Source: Streptosporangium carneum
Lineage (GTDB): Bacteria > Actinomycetota > Actinomycetes > Streptosporangiales > Streptosporangiaceae
Length of the DNA stretch: 64,000 bases
Reading direction: 5' to 3'
Assembly (NCBI RefSeq): GCF_027922005.1
Contig: NZ_BSEV01000010.1
Coordinates: 153,272-217,271 of the forward strand
Numbering within the stretch: position 1 is the first letter of the stretch; each line of letters begins with the position of its first letter. Under the pieces are notes generated by a model, which saw only the letters and a program-made list of their open reading frames with translations, had not been told where the DNA came from and ran no database searches. Made by a program: the position numbers and the translations under genes. This document shows positions 33,364 through 42,078 of this stretch, in pieces.

Positions 33364-34596
33364 ATGAGCGACGACCTCGAAGACCGCCCGCGCGACGCTC
33401 CCGGACAGGCTCCGCAGCCCGCGCGGGAGACGCGGGACGACCCCGCGGCGCGGAGCTCGGCACACCCGGAACGGCCCAGAAGCCGCGCGCTGACCCTGGT
33501 CACGGCCGTCGTCATGGTGATCGGAGGCGGAGCGGGGATCGTGGCGCTCCGCCTCCAGGAACACTTCGCCTCCCCACCGGCGAGCTCGACCTCCCCGCCG
33601 GCGAACCGGGCACAGCCGCCGAACACCGAGCCTCCGGATGAGGCGTCTTCCGCCTCCGGCGCGCCCGTCCCCATCAAGCGGCTCTGGCCGCAGGCGGTGT
33701 GGGAGATGCCGACCGTCCTGCCGGACGGACGGAGGCTGCGCCCACGGTTGTTCATCGACGACCGGACGCTCCTGGTGGAGGCGCTGGAGGGATCGGGGAA
33801 GGCCGAGGCGCTCCACGCCTACGACCTGGGCAGCGGCCGGAGCCGTGAGATCGCTGAGATCCGCGCGCCGGGCGGGGCCTCCCCCTCCGGCTACGCGTCG
33901 GGCGGCGGGCGGATCTTCTGGCAGACGATCCACGGGAAAGGCCGCCACGAGGTCACGAGGCTCTGGACGGTTCCGGTCCTGGGCGGGACGCCGGAGGCCG
34001 TCGGCACGAACCGTCCGGTCGGGGGAGGCGACGGGCAGCTCGCAGTCGTCGGCGACAGACTGGCCTTCTCCCTCCTCGAAGGCGGCGTCTTCACGGTTCC
34101 CCTCGGCGGCGGGACCGTGACACCGGTCCCGGGCACGGAGAAGCACCCCTACCATCTCCTGCGCTGGCCCTGGGCCGTCACGTCCTTCAGCGACGACGCG
34201 GGGCCTGGAGTTCCGGTGCAGGAGGTGCTGCTCAACGTCGAGACCGACCGGAAGGAACTGGTGAGCACGCGTACGGCTTACAAGTGCGAATGGGGGAAAT
34301 GCCACAGCGTGGCCGGCAGGGTCGTGTCTCCATGGCGGCACGATCCGCCGGGGCCGGGCGACCTGCCCGACTCCCTGGTGATGGGACTGGCCGCCGACCG
34401 CTTCCGCCTCATGGTGGGCGACGGGGGCCGCGCGTTCCTGCTCGACGAGGTCACCGACAGGACCGCCGACCTGGGGATGCGTCAGGCCGCGGGAGACCGG
34501 ACGAGCAGCATACGGCTGGGCTTCGGCGACGGCCGTCTGATGTACTACCCCCTTGGCCGCGCGTACGTGATCGTCGATCTCACGAAGGTCAGGTGA
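33364..34596 (+). CDS. Membrane-anchored propeller protein, paralogue of the sigma-factor partner
   Basis: 410 residues. The cytoplasmic N-terminus opens with MSDDLEDRPRDAPG, one membrane segment follows (about 42-62), then a Pro/Ser-rich linker and an extracytoplasmic beta-rich domain of about 310 residues (KRLWPQAVWEMPTVLPDGRR onward, TolB-like propeller blades). It is clearly paralogous to the 412-residue protein at 35336: the first 21 bases are nearly identical and LWPQAVW, FIDDRTLL, GLAADRF and VIVDLTKV recur. Its own sigma gene has decayed, leaving it an orphan possibly expressed from elsewhere. Confidence 0.85.
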   Translation: MSDDLEDRPRDAPGQAPQPARETRDDPAARSSAHPERPRSRALTLVTAVVMVIGGGAGIVALRLQEHFASPPASSTSPPANRAQPPNTEPPDEASSASGAPVPIKRLWPQAVWEMPTVLPDGRRLRPRLFIDDRTLLVEALEGSGKAEALHAYDLGSGRSREIAEIRAPGGASPSGYASGGGRIFWQTIHGKGRHEVTRLWTVPVLGGTPEAVGTNRPVGGGDGQLAVVGDRLAFSLLEGGVFTVPLGGGTVTPVPGTEKHPYHLLRWPWAVTSFSDDAGPGVPVQEVLLNVETDRKELVSTRTAYKCEWGKCHSVAGRVVSPWRHDPPGPGDLPDSLVMGLAADRFRLMVGDGGRAFLLDEVTDRTADLGMRQAAGDRTSSIRLGFGDGRLMYYPLGRAYVIVDLTKVR

Positions 34597-34793
34597 GAGG
34601 AGCTCCCCGCGGCGGGCGCGCGTCGACGCCCGCACCCCTGTGGCCGACCCCGGAGCGGAGACGGCGGAGACGTTCGGTGCTTCCACGTCGCCGGCCGGGG
34701 CGTCGGCGGCCGTCCCGGCTTCGCGGGTGACGGTCCCCGTCGTGGTCTCGCGACCGGGCGAACTCCGCCGTCCCGTGATTCAACACTTTCGCC

Positions 34794-34825
34794 TCCGAGT
34801 CCGTCTGGGATGTGACGGACTCGGA
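34794..34825 (+). promoter_or_regulatory. Perfect inverted repeat in the sigma-factor leader
   Basis: Arms TCCGAGTCCGT and ACGGACTCGGA (11 bp, perfect) around a 10-nt loop, ending 13 bases before the TTG start and just before the GAAGG ribosome site. It could be an RNA hairpin limiting translation or an operator. I see nothing else certain in the 240 bp upstream of the gene. Confidence 0.6.
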
Positions 34826-34838
34826 AAGGCGAAGGTAA

Positions 34839-35339
34839 TTGGACGACGATCCCCGCTTCGCGGACTTCGTCGCTGAACGGGCCGACGCGCTTCTGCGTTA
34901 CGGCTACGTGCTCAGCGGCAATCCCCACGACGCGGCCGACCTCACCCAGGAGGCGCTGATCCGGCTGCACCGCGCCTGGTCGCGGGTTCGCCGCAAGCAC
35001 GACCCCGAGAGCTACACCAGGGTGATCATGGCGCGGCTGCACGTCAGCGTCTGGCGGCTGCGCCGCCGCGAGCGGCTCGACTGGGACCTTCCCGAGGAGG
35101 CGAGCCTGGACTCGTTTCCCTCGGACGCCGAGCAGGGTCTCTGGGAGGCGCTCGAAGGGCTGCCGCGCAAGCAGCGGGCCGTGCTCGTGCTGCGCTACTA
35201 CGAGCAGCTGACCGACACGGAGATAGCGAAGGTCCTGAACATCTCCCGGGGAACCGTCCGCAGCCACGCCTCCCTCGGCCTGGGCAAACTCCGCTCCGTC
35301 CTACCGCATCCCACAGCCGCCAACAGGAGGACCCAGTGA
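34839..35339 (+). CDS. SigE-family ECF RNA polymerase sigma factor
   Basis: 166 residues from a TTG with GAAGG five bases upstream. Region 2: FVAERADALLRYGYVLSGNP and DAADLTQEALIRLHRAW. Region 4: LPRKQRAVLVLRYYEQLTDT with the helix-turn-helix AKVLNISRGTVRSHASLGLGK. This is the short actinobacterial SigE-type ECF group, usually controlled by an adjacent membrane protein rather than a classical zinc anti-sigma factor. Its stop overlaps the partner gene by 4 bp (GTGA). Confidence 0.94.
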   Translation: MDDDPRFADFVAERADALLRYGYVLSGNPHDAADLTQEALIRLHRAWSRVRRKHDPESYTRVIMARLHVSVWRLRRRERLDWDLPEEASLDSFPSDAEQGLWEALEGLPRKQRAVLVLRYYEQLTDTEIAKVLNISRGTVRSHASLGLGKLRSVLPHPTAANRRTQ

Positions 35340-36574
35340 GCGACGACCTCGAAGACCACCTCCGCAGTGCCCTCGGGCACGCGTCGGAACGCGCCCCGCA
35401 GGCGCCGAACGGCCTGCCCGCACAGGTCATGGCCCACTCCCGGCGGCGCAGGGCACGCGCCCAGGCCCTGGTCGCGGCCGTCGCCGTGGTCGCGGTCGCG
35501 GGCGGCGTCGGGGTGGCGGCGCACGGTTCCGGAGGCGTCCCCGCCTCGGGAACCCTCAGCCCGGCCCAGACGCCGAGCGTCGAGATCCTGACCTCGACGC
35601 CGTCCCCCTCCGGCGGGCAGGCGTCCGAAGGGCCCGACCCCGTGGAGAAGGTCTGGCCGCAGGCGGTCTGGAAGATCCCGGCCAAGCTGCCCGACGGACG
35701 CGCGTTCCGGCCGAAGACCTTCATCGACGACCGCACGCTGCTGCTGGAGACGTGGGAGAGGCCCGGCAAGGCCGACGCGCTCTACTCCTACGAGCTGGAC
35801 AGCGGCCGGACCCGGAAGATCGCCGACATCGGCGGGCCGGACGTGTTCCCCTTCGCCTACGCGGTGGGCGACGGGCGGATCGTCTGGCAGGAGAACGACT
35901 CATCCGACAAGGGCTGGGCCACGCGGTTCCGGTCGGTGCCGGTCACCGGTGGAGAACCCGAGACCATCACCACGGACCGCCGGGTCCTGGCGGTCGACAA
36001 CGAACTCGCCGTCGTCGGGGACAGGCTGGTCTTCAGCGAAGCCGAAGGGAAAGGCGTCTTCACCGTTCCCCTCGAAGGCGGAGCCCTGAAGCAGGTCAAG
36101 GGCACCGAGCGGCACCGCGTCGTACGGTGGCCCTGGGTGGGCGTTCTCACCGAGTCCGTACAGAACCTGCCGGAGAACTACGAGAGGCTGCTCAACGTCG
36201 ACACCGGCGAGACGAGCAGGGCGGTCGTCCGTCCGGGTGAGCGGCGCGTGCGGTGCGGCGTGAAGGAGTGCGCGGGCGGGCGGGCCGACGGCACGCTCTT
36301 CCACCGGCTGCGCGACGGCTCGCAGGAGGGCGACCTGCCCGGTTCCGTGCCGATGGGGTTGGCCGCCGACCGCTTCCACACCTTCGAGACGCCCGGCCCG
36401 CGGCGCGGCCAGGTGCTCTACGACCTGGTCACCGGTAAGTCCGGAGACCTGGGCCTTCCCTTCGACATCGACGGCCCGCCGATCAGCCTGGAACCCGGTC
36501 TCGGCAACGGCCGCCTGCTGGCCTACCCGCGCAAGGGCGAATACGTGATCATCAACCTCACGAAGATCCCGTGA
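35336..36574 (+). CDS. Membrane-anchored propeller, probable anti-sigma partner
   Basis: 412 residues from a GTG. A cytoplasmic N-terminus of about 40 residues (MSDDLEDHLRSALGHASERA) precedes a membrane segment (about 42-62), a linker, and an external beta-propeller-like domain with repeated blade motifs (VWPQAVWKIP, FIDDRTLLLE, GDGRIVWQEN, GDRLVFSEAEGKGVFTVPL, GNGRLLAYPRKGEYVIINL). Being translationally coupled to the sigma factor, with the N-terminus inside and the sensor outside, it is the likely sensor that restrains the sigma factor. This is inference from gene order. Confidence 0.85.
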   Translation: MSDDLEDHLRSALGHASERAPQAPNGLPAQVMAHSRRRRARAQALVAAVAVVAVAGGVGVAAHGSGGVPASGTLSPAQTPSVEILTSTPSPSGGQASEGPDPVEKVWPQAVWKIPAKLPDGRAFRPKTFIDDRTLLLETWERPGKADALYSYELDSGRTRKIADIGGPDVFPFAYAVGDGRIVWQENDSSDKGWATRFRSVPVTGGEPETITTDRRVLAVDNELAVVGDRLVFSEAEGKGVFTVPLEGGALKQVKGTERHRVVRWPWVGVLTESVQNLPENYERLLNVDTGETSRAVVRPGERRVRCGVKECAGGRADGTLFHRLRDGSQEGDLPGSVPMGLAADRFHTFETPGPRRGQVLYDLVTGKSGDLGLPFDIDGPPISLEPGLGNGRLLAYPRKGEYVIINLTKIP

Positions 36575-36706
36575 GCGGGAAGGCCGCCTGCCCGTCCTCC
36601 GCACACGGGACGAAGGGTGGTCCTCGCCGTACGACACGGACGCCAGACGACCGTCTCCCTCAACCGGTACGACCTGCCCGCGTCGAAGGGTGGACGTGTG
36701 AAGGGG

Positions 36707-38557
36707 TCAGGCGTCCCTGGCCAGGGCGATCGCCTTGGTGAAGCGGTCGTAGCGGGACAGTTCCTCCTCGACGGGTTCCAGCACGAGCCTGCGGGCGACC
36801 TGGTGCACGTTGACCTGAAGCGCCCTGGCGGCCTTGCGGGCTCGGCGGCGTCCGCCGAGCCAGGCGGCCCCCCGGGACAGGAGGGCGATCACCAGGCCGA
36901 GGAGGACGCCGCCGACCAGCAGCAGTGTGGGCCAGGGCAGCTCACCCGCCGTCGGCAGGTACGGCTGCGGCAGCCTGAGGTAGTCCATGCCCAGCAGGCC
37001 GAGCAGCCACAGGCCGCCCGCCAGCACGGCCGCGAGCGCCAGCCACTGGGCCAGCCCGGCCGCCCGCCACCACACAGGCCGCCTGGACGCCCCGAGCGAG
37101 GTGCCGGCCACCGCCCGGTCGAGGCCGTCCTCCAACTCGTCCCCCCGTGACCTGGCGGCCCGCCGTACGGCCGCCGCCCACGGTTCGGGCAGCCCGTCGG
37201 AGGCGGCGCTCGCGGCCTCCCGGATCGCGGTGTCCATCCGGGAACGCTGGACGGCGGTCGTGACGGGCATCGAGGTCCGGCCCACGGGCCCTGCGGAGTC
37301 CTGGCCGAACTCCTGGGCCGAGTTCTGGGGGACGGAGAGGCGCAGGCGGCGCAGCGGGTCGGGACGGAACCGGCGGATCCACCGGGTCGGCGGCCAGCCG
37401 GTCGCGGCGACCGAGCGGTGCCGGTGCGCCTTGGCCACGGCCCTCACGACGACCGGCACGCCCGCGGCCTCGGACAGCGCGGCGGTCAGCGGCCCGGCCA
37501 GCCGATCCACGGACACCGCGGGCGTGTCGGGGAGAACCGGGGGCGCGACCTGAGGGACGACCTTGGGCACGGCCGGGGGCGAGCCGTGGAGAACGGCCTG
37601 GGACACGGCCTGGGGCGAGCCTTGAGGGACGACCTCGGCCATGGCCGGGGGCGCGGCGGAGGCGGGCAGGGCCGTGCCGGAGGCGGACGAGGGCGCGGTG
37701 AAGACGGACAGGGGCGTGCCGGAGGCGGACAGGGGCGCGGTGGAGGCGGACGAGGACACCGCCAGCGCGTCCGCGGCCGTGCCGACGTCGGCGCCGAGCC
37801 GGACGGCCCACGACCTCCGGTCGGCGACCCTGGAGGCGAGCAGGGAGCCCAGCTCGGGCATGCCCGCCCCGGTACGTGTGGAGACCCCGACCAGCGGCAC
37901 CCCCGCCAGGCCGTCCTCGTCGAGCAGCCGCCGCAGGTCCTTCAGGCACCGTTCCGCCGCGCCCTGGGTGAGCCGGTCGACCTGGTTGAGCACGACGACC
38001 ATGACGTCCCGGTGCCGGGCCAGCGGGCGCAGGTACCGGTCGTGGACGGCCGCGTCGGCGTACTTCTGCGGGTCGAGCACCCACACCAGCAGGTCGACCA
38101 GCTGGACCAGCCGGTCGACCTCCAACCGGTGCACGGTCTCGATCGAGTCGTGGTCGGGCAGGTCGAGCAGGATCAGCCCGGCCGCCTCGTCCTCGCCGTG
38201 CGCCACCTCGTGGCGGCGGGGGATCTCCAGCCAGTCGAGCAGCGGTCCCGCCCCCTCTCCCTCCCAGAGCGCGGCCTGCGCCGTCGAGGTGGTCGGACGG
38301 GTCACTCCGACCTTGGCCAGGGAGGTGCCCGACAGCAGGTTGAACAGCGACGACTTGCCGCTGCCCGTGGCTCCGGCCAGCGCGACCACGGTGTGGTCGA
38401 TCGACAGACTCCGCCGTGCCCCGGCGCGGGAGACCACGGAGCGGGCCCCGGCGACCGCGTCCGCCGCCAGCCGTCCCTCGGCCAGGTCGGCGGCCTGGGC
38501 CAGTCCCTCAAGGCGGTCGTCCAGGGAGACGGAGCTCTTGCGTCGCAGCAGCTTCAC
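36707..38557 (-). CDS. Dynamin-like membrane GTPase (second of pair)
   Basis: 616 residues. GTPase motifs: G1 GATGSGKSS (62-70), G3 DLPDHDS (132-138), G4 NQVD (191-194). About 110 residues of Ala/Ser/Pro/Val-rich low complexity interrupt the protein around 270-370 (repeated SASGTPLS- and VPQ-type units). Two membrane helices lie near 510-570. It overlaps the upstream dynamin gene by 4 bp. Tandem bacterial dynamins DynA/DynB of Streptomyces stabilise FtsZ rings during sporulation septation, and this pair has the same two-gene layout. Exact orthology is inference. Confidence 0.85.
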   Translation of the reverse strand: MKLLRRKSSVSLDDRLEGLAQAADLAEGRLAADAVAGARSVVSRAGARRSLSIDHTVVALAGATGSGKSSLFNLLSGTSLAKVGVTRPTTSTAQAALWEGEGAGPLLDWLEIPRRHEVAHGEDEAAGLILLDLPDHDSIETVHRLEVDRLVQLVDLLVWVLDPQKYADAAVHDRYLRPLARHRDVMVVVLNQVDRLTQGAAERCLKDLRRLLDEDGLAGVPLVGVSTRTGAGMPELGSLLASRVADRRSWAVRLGADVGTAADALAVSSSASTAPLSASGTPLSVFTAPSSASGTALPASAAPPAMAEVVPQGSPQAVSQAVLHGSPPAVPKVVPQVAPPVLPDTPAVSVDRLAGPLTAALSEAAGVPVVVRAVAKAHRHRSVAATGWPPTRWIRRFRPDPLRRLRLSVPQNSAQEFGQDSAGPVGRTSMPVTTAVQRSRMDTAIREAASAASDGLPEPWAAAVRRAARSRGDELEDGLDRAVAGTSLGASRRPVWWRAAGLAQWLALAAVLAGGLWLLGLLGMDYLRLPQPYLPTAGELPWPTLLLVGGVLLGLVIALLSRGAAWLGGRRRARKAARALQVNVHQVARRLVLEPVEEELSRYDRFTKAIALARDA

Positions 38558-40347
38558 CGCTCACCCGCCTCACGGTCGTCCGCACGGGAGTCCGTGGCGG
38601 AGGTCAGCGCCGCCTGGCCGCCCGAGGGCGGAAGTTCACCGCGGTGATCCTGTACGGCCCGCCCGACGGCGCGCAGCGCGGAACCGGTGTCCCGCGGAGG
38701 CTCGACGGCGTCGAGAAGGCCGGTGAAACGGGCGGCCTCCGTGCCGAGCAGGGCGGCGACGCGGGCTCGCAGGTCGACGCGGGCCTTGACGGTGAGGGTG
38801 CGCACCGCCTGGTCGCCGAAGACGGCCTCGAGGAGTTTCTGGCTCAGCACGCTGGTTCCCCCGGCGATGCCGACCTCGATCCCGGTCAGGCCGCCGGTCG
38901 AGGCGAACACCGCGAGCATCAGCAGCAGTCCCGCGCCGTTGACGCCGTAGGAGGTGAACCTGGCCACGCTCCGCTTGTCGGCGCCCTCCTCGCGGACCAG
39001 GTCGAGCACGTATCCCTGCCAGCCCCTGACCACCGCCTCCGCCTTCGCGGGAAGGTCGGCGGAGGATCTGCCGAGACGCCCGGCCGCCGCGACCCCGGCC
39101 TCCTCGAGCAGGGCGCGTCCCGACGGATGCGACGACCACGACTCCAGCACGCGTTCGGCCGCGGTGTCCGCGGAAGCCCTGATCAGCGCCTCGACCCCGC
39201 TCTCCAGCGCGACCCGCAGCTCGTTCTCCGGCGCGGGCCGCCCGGTGAACAGCGCCACCAGGCGGTCCCTGAACCGGCCGACCCGGTTCTCCAGGGAGCG
39301 CATCAGGTCGCCGGTGCCGATGAAGTCCTGCCAGCGGGCCAGCACCTCGCCGCGCAGCAGCGAGCCGTCCAGCATCCCCTCGTCGAAGGCGGACAGGCCG
39401 GAGGCGTACGCCGCACCCGTCATCGAGCGGAGATCCTCGGCCGCCGCGCGCTGGCGGTCCACGGCGTCGGCGAGGGCGGGGACCCGCACCGCGAGGCTCT
39501 CCAGGGCTCCGGACAGGGTCTGACGCACCACGTCGGCGCGGGCCCTGGAGTCGGCCGCGATGCCGGTCAGCCAGTCGGTGACGTCCTGGACCGCATGGCG
39601 CGGCAGGCGGGCGTTCTCCTCCGGCAGCACCAGTTCCGGCACCTCGAACAGGCGTGTGCCGCCCAGCCCGTTGGCCTCGAGCAGCCTGGCCAGGTCCTTC
39701 TGGACCACGCCCAGGGCTTCGGGAGGGACCCGCGACAGGATGACCGCGAGCGCGGTGCTCCGCTCCCTGGCCGCGCGCAGGAAGCCCCACGGCACCTCGT
39801 CCGCGTAGCGGGCGGCGGTCGTGGTGAACAGCCAGAGGTCGGCGGCGGCGAGCAGCTGGGCCGCCAGTTCGCGGTTGGCGGCGACGACCGAGTCGATGTC
39901 CGGTGCGTCGAGCAGGGCCAGGCCCGCGGGAAGGGACGGAACCGTGACCACGCGGAGCGTGCCGGGCTCACCGCGCGCGCCGCCCGTGACGCGGGGAAGG
40001 CCCGGCAGAACGTGCTGGGCGGTGAACCACGCCTCGTCCGCCTGGCTGGTGACGAGGGTGGGAGCCAGTGTCGTGGGCCGCAGCACGCCCGGTTCGGAGA
40101 CGTCGGCGCCGACGACGGAGTTCACCAGGGTCGACTTGCCCGCTCCGGTCGAGCCGCCCACGACCGCGAGCAGCGGGGCGTCGATCGCGTTGAGCCGGGG
40201 GATCAGGTAGTCGTCGAGCTGACCGGTCAGCTCGCGCAGCGCTCCGCGCCCGGCCTCCGCGTCGCCGGTCGCCAGGGGGAACAGGTCGTGGTCGAGGCGG
40301 CGTCGCAGTTCACGCAGCGTCTCCAGCAGACCCTCGCTCCGGCTCAT
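38554..40347 (-). CDS. Dynamin-like GTPase (first of pair)
   Basis: 597 residues. G1 GGSTGAGKST (64-73), G3 DAPDIDS (147-153); the G4 position reads SRVP instead of the usual N/TKxD, so guanine recognition is atypical. A mostly helical stalk follows, with a hydrophobic segment around 480-510 (LLLMLAVFASTGG) that probably inserts into or lies on the membrane. First gene of the dynamin operon, coupled to the second by a 4-bp overlap. Likely role: membrane remodelling at division or sporulation septa. Confidence 0.86.
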   Translation of the reverse strand: MSRSEGLLETLRELRRRLDHDLFPLATGDAEAGRGALRELTGQLDDYLIPRLNAIDAPLLAVVGGSTGAGKSTLVNSVVGADVSEPGVLRPTTLAPTLVTSQADEAWFTAQHVLPGLPRVTGGARGEPGTLRVVTVPSLPAGLALLDAPDIDSVVAANRELAAQLLAAADLWLFTTTAARYADEVPWGFLRAARERSTALAVILSRVPPEALGVVQKDLARLLEANGLGGTRLFEVPELVLPEENARLPRHAVQDVTDWLTGIAADSRARADVVRQTLSGALESLAVRVPALADAVDRQRAAAEDLRSMTGAAYASGLSAFDEGMLDGSLLRGEVLARWQDFIGTGDLMRSLENRVGRFRDRLVALFTGRPAPENELRVALESGVEALIRASADTAAERVLESWSSHPSGRALLEEAGVAAAGRLGRSSADLPAKAEAVVRGWQGYVLDLVREEGADKRSVARFTSYGVNGAGLLLMLAVFASTGGLTGIEVGIAGGTSVLSQKLLEAVFGDQAVRTLTVKARVDLRARVAALLGTEAARFTGLLDAVEPPRDTGSALRAVGRAVQDHRGELPPSGGQAALTSATDSRADDREAGER

Positions 40348-40454
40348 AGGAGCGACCCTTCCCTGATGGAAGGCCCCTAGACATGCTTCGGCGCGGACGC
40401 GGCGGCGGCGGGCTCGGCTCCCTCAGGCCAGATGGAGGACCCGGACATGATTTT

Positions 40455-40505
40455 GCCCCACCGCTCGACCGGGTCACGGGGGCGAACCCGGTAGAGCGGT
40501 GGGGC
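40455..40505. repeat. 51-nt near-perfect hairpin upstream of the dynamin operon
   Basis: Outer arms GCCCCACCGCTC / GAGCGGTGGGGC (12 bp) and inner arms ACCGGGT / ACCCGGT (7 bp) are stacked with one mismatch, giving a 20-position stem with an 11-nt loop. It lies in the 325-bp space between the response regulator (its upstream neighbour on the same strand) and the dynamin start. Most likely it is the efflux-operon terminator. No reading frame here looks real. Confidence 0.7.
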
Positions 40506-40652
40506 CTTTACCCCGGTTTTCGCGTGGGGGTCATGCCGGACTCGTCTCCCCCGCAGCTGGAGGCGAACCCAACCCGCCGCGCGGCCGCGGGGTGATCGGG
40601 GGTCATTCGCTGCCCATTGGAACACCCGAAGCTCAGGGTCACATGAAGCAAA

Positions 40653-40669
40653 GCTGAATGTCCGCTGAA
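40653..40669 (+). promoter_or_regulatory. Direct repeat GCTGAA x2, 11-bp spacing
   Basis: GCTGAA at 40653 and 40664, one helical turn apart, the geometry of OmpR-family binding boxes. Located just past the 3' end of the response-regulator gene. Similar boxes occur at 41415-41431 and 45344-45370. Confidence 0.4.
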
Positions 40670-40672
40670 GAT

Positions 40673-41446
40673 TCAACCATTATGGGGAGGTCGTAGGACA
40701 TATCCCACCCCCCGCAGGGTGTGAATGAGACGCGGCTCGGCCATGTCGACCTTGCGGCGGAGGTAGGACACGTAGGACTCGACGACCCCGGCGTCGCCTC
40801 CGAAGTCGTAGTTCCAGACGTGGTCCAGGATCTGCGCCTTCGACAGCACCCTGCCGGTGTTGACCATGAAGTAGTGCAGCAGCTTGAACTCGGTCGGCGA
40901 CAGCCGTACGGGCTTGCCCGAGCGCCAGACCTGGTGCGCCTCCTCGTCCAGCTCCAGGTCGCCGACCTTCAGGCGCGTCGGAAGGTCGAGGTCCCCCCTC
41001 GTACGGCGCAGCACGGCCCGGATCCGGGCGAGGACCTCCTCCAGGCTGAACGGCTTGGTCACGTAGTCGTCGGCCAGGCGCAGACCCGCCACCTTGTCGT
41101 CGGTCGCGTCGCGCGCGGTCAGGAAGACCACGGGCATCTGCCCTCCCAGCGCCCGCAACCGTCCGGCGACCGTGAACCCGTCCATGTCGGGCAGCATCAC
41201 GTCCAGCACGACGAGGTCGGGGCGGATCCGCTCGGCGAAGTGCACGGCCTCCCGGCCGTCCGCCGCCGTCACAACCTCGAACCCGGACCTGCGCAGGCTG
41301 GCGGAGAGCAGCTCACGGATGTTCGGCTCGTCGTCAACGATCAACAACCTGGCTTCGACTCTGTCCAGCACAACACGAGGCTTACTCACCCCCCTGGAAC
41401 ACAGCTCAGCCTCGGCTGAACGTTTCCTGAGAGGGGAGACCCTCAT
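40673..41446 (-). CDS. OmpR-family response regulator without adjacent kinase
   Basis: 257 residues if started at 41446, where the ATG overlaps the previous stop by 4 bp and GAGGGGGG lies 9 bases upstream. A GTG at 41389 would remove a non-conserved 19-residue extension. The receiver has the VDDE acidic patch and phospho-Asp82 (VVLDVMLPD). The segment before the conserved lysine reads GLRLADDYVTKPF, one residue shorter than the usual GLTxGxDDYVTKPF. The C-terminal winged helix includes LSPTEFKLLHYF and HTLRGVGYVLR. No histidine kinase is next to it; the kinase at 48.7 kb belongs to a related system and might phosphorylate it. Confidence 0.9.
   Translation of the reverse strand: MRVSPLRKRSAEAELCSRGVSKPRVVLDRVEARLLIVDDEPNIRELLSASLRRSGFEVVTAADGREAVHFAERIRPDLVVLDVMLPDMDGFTVAGRLRALGGQMPVVFLTARDATDDKVAGLRLADDYVTKPFSLEEVLARIRAVLRRTRGDLDLPTRLKVGDLELDEEAHQVWRSGKPVRLSPTEFKLLHYFMVNTGRVLSKAQILDHVWNYDFGGDAGVVESYVSYLRRKVDMAEPRLIHTLRGVGYVLRPPHNG
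41415..41431. promoter_or_regulatory. Response-regulator box near the regulator's own start
   Basis: GCTGAA at 41415 and CCTGAG at 41426, 11 bp apart. It lies within the N-terminal extension of the regulator gene, or just upstream of the gene if the GTG at 41389 is the true start. Confidence 0.35.
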
Positions 41447-42051
41447 CGTCGACCGCCCCCCTCGCTGATCGTGGTCGCGGTGATCGAGCCGTCCTCGCCG
41501 CCGGTCCCCTGCACGACCACCGTGCCACCGGACCTGAGGTCGGTGACCTTGCCTTCCCTGGAGACCCGCACGGTCGTCCGTCCCGTGGTGTTGACGGTGA
41601 CGACCGTCCCGTCGGACCGCTGAAGGTAGACCTTGCCGCCCTCGACCCGCTGCACCGTGCCGAAGGTCACGCCGCCCATGCCGCCCGCGTTTCCCTGACC
41701 GCCCTGGTTGCCCTGGTTGCCCTGGCCGCCCTGCTGCCTGCCTCCGAAGCCGCCGTAGCCCCCGGGACCCCCGGGGCCACCGGGGCCACCGCCGTACCCG
41801 CCGGGTCCCGCCATGCCCTGCCGCATCGCGGCGGGGGCGCCTGACGTCCCGCCCTGGTCGCCCATCGCCTTCTGCGCCTGGATGCCCAGGATCACGCCCA
41901 CCACGAGTGTCACCCCCGCACCGAGCACCAGCGTGAGCGTGGAAGGACGGTGTCGCGGCCCCGCCGCCAGCTCCTCCTCCAGGTCGCCCGCGAACGGGGA
42001 GGTCTCCAGCAGTTCCTCCGTCCCGGCCTTCTCATCCGCCCTGCCGCCCAT
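41443..42051 (-). CDS. Glycine-rich membrane-anchored protein with beta domain
   Basis: 202 residues. The acidic cytoplasmic N-terminus (about 30 residues) is followed by a membrane segment (LTLVLGAGVTLVVGVILGIQ), a Gly-rich stretch (GGPGGPGGPGGYGG and GGQGNQGNQGG units) and a C-terminal beta domain of about 75 residues (FGTVQRVEGGKVYLQRSDGT ... GTVVVQGTGGEDGSITATTI) resembling DUF5666/OB-like modules. It sits in the efflux operon between permease and response regulator; it may be an accessory or sensor component. Confidence 0.75.
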   Translation of the reverse strand: MGGRADEKAGTEELLETSPFAGDLEEELAAGPRHRPSTLTLVLGAGVTLVVGVILGIQAQKAMGDQGGTSGAPAAMRQGMAGPGGYGGGPGGPGGPGGYGGFGGRQQGGQGNQGNQGGQGNAGGMGGVTFGTVQRVEGGKVYLQRSDGTVVTVNTTGRTTVRVSREGKVTDLRSGGTVVVQGTGGEDGSITATTISEGGGRR

Positions 42052-42078
42052 GTCTTCTCCTCGCGTAAGTCGTACAGG

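Noticed and set aside
40455-40505. Long hairpin considered as a tRNA-like or other known structured RNA
   Set aside because: It is a single extended stem without cloverleaf arms or CCA end.
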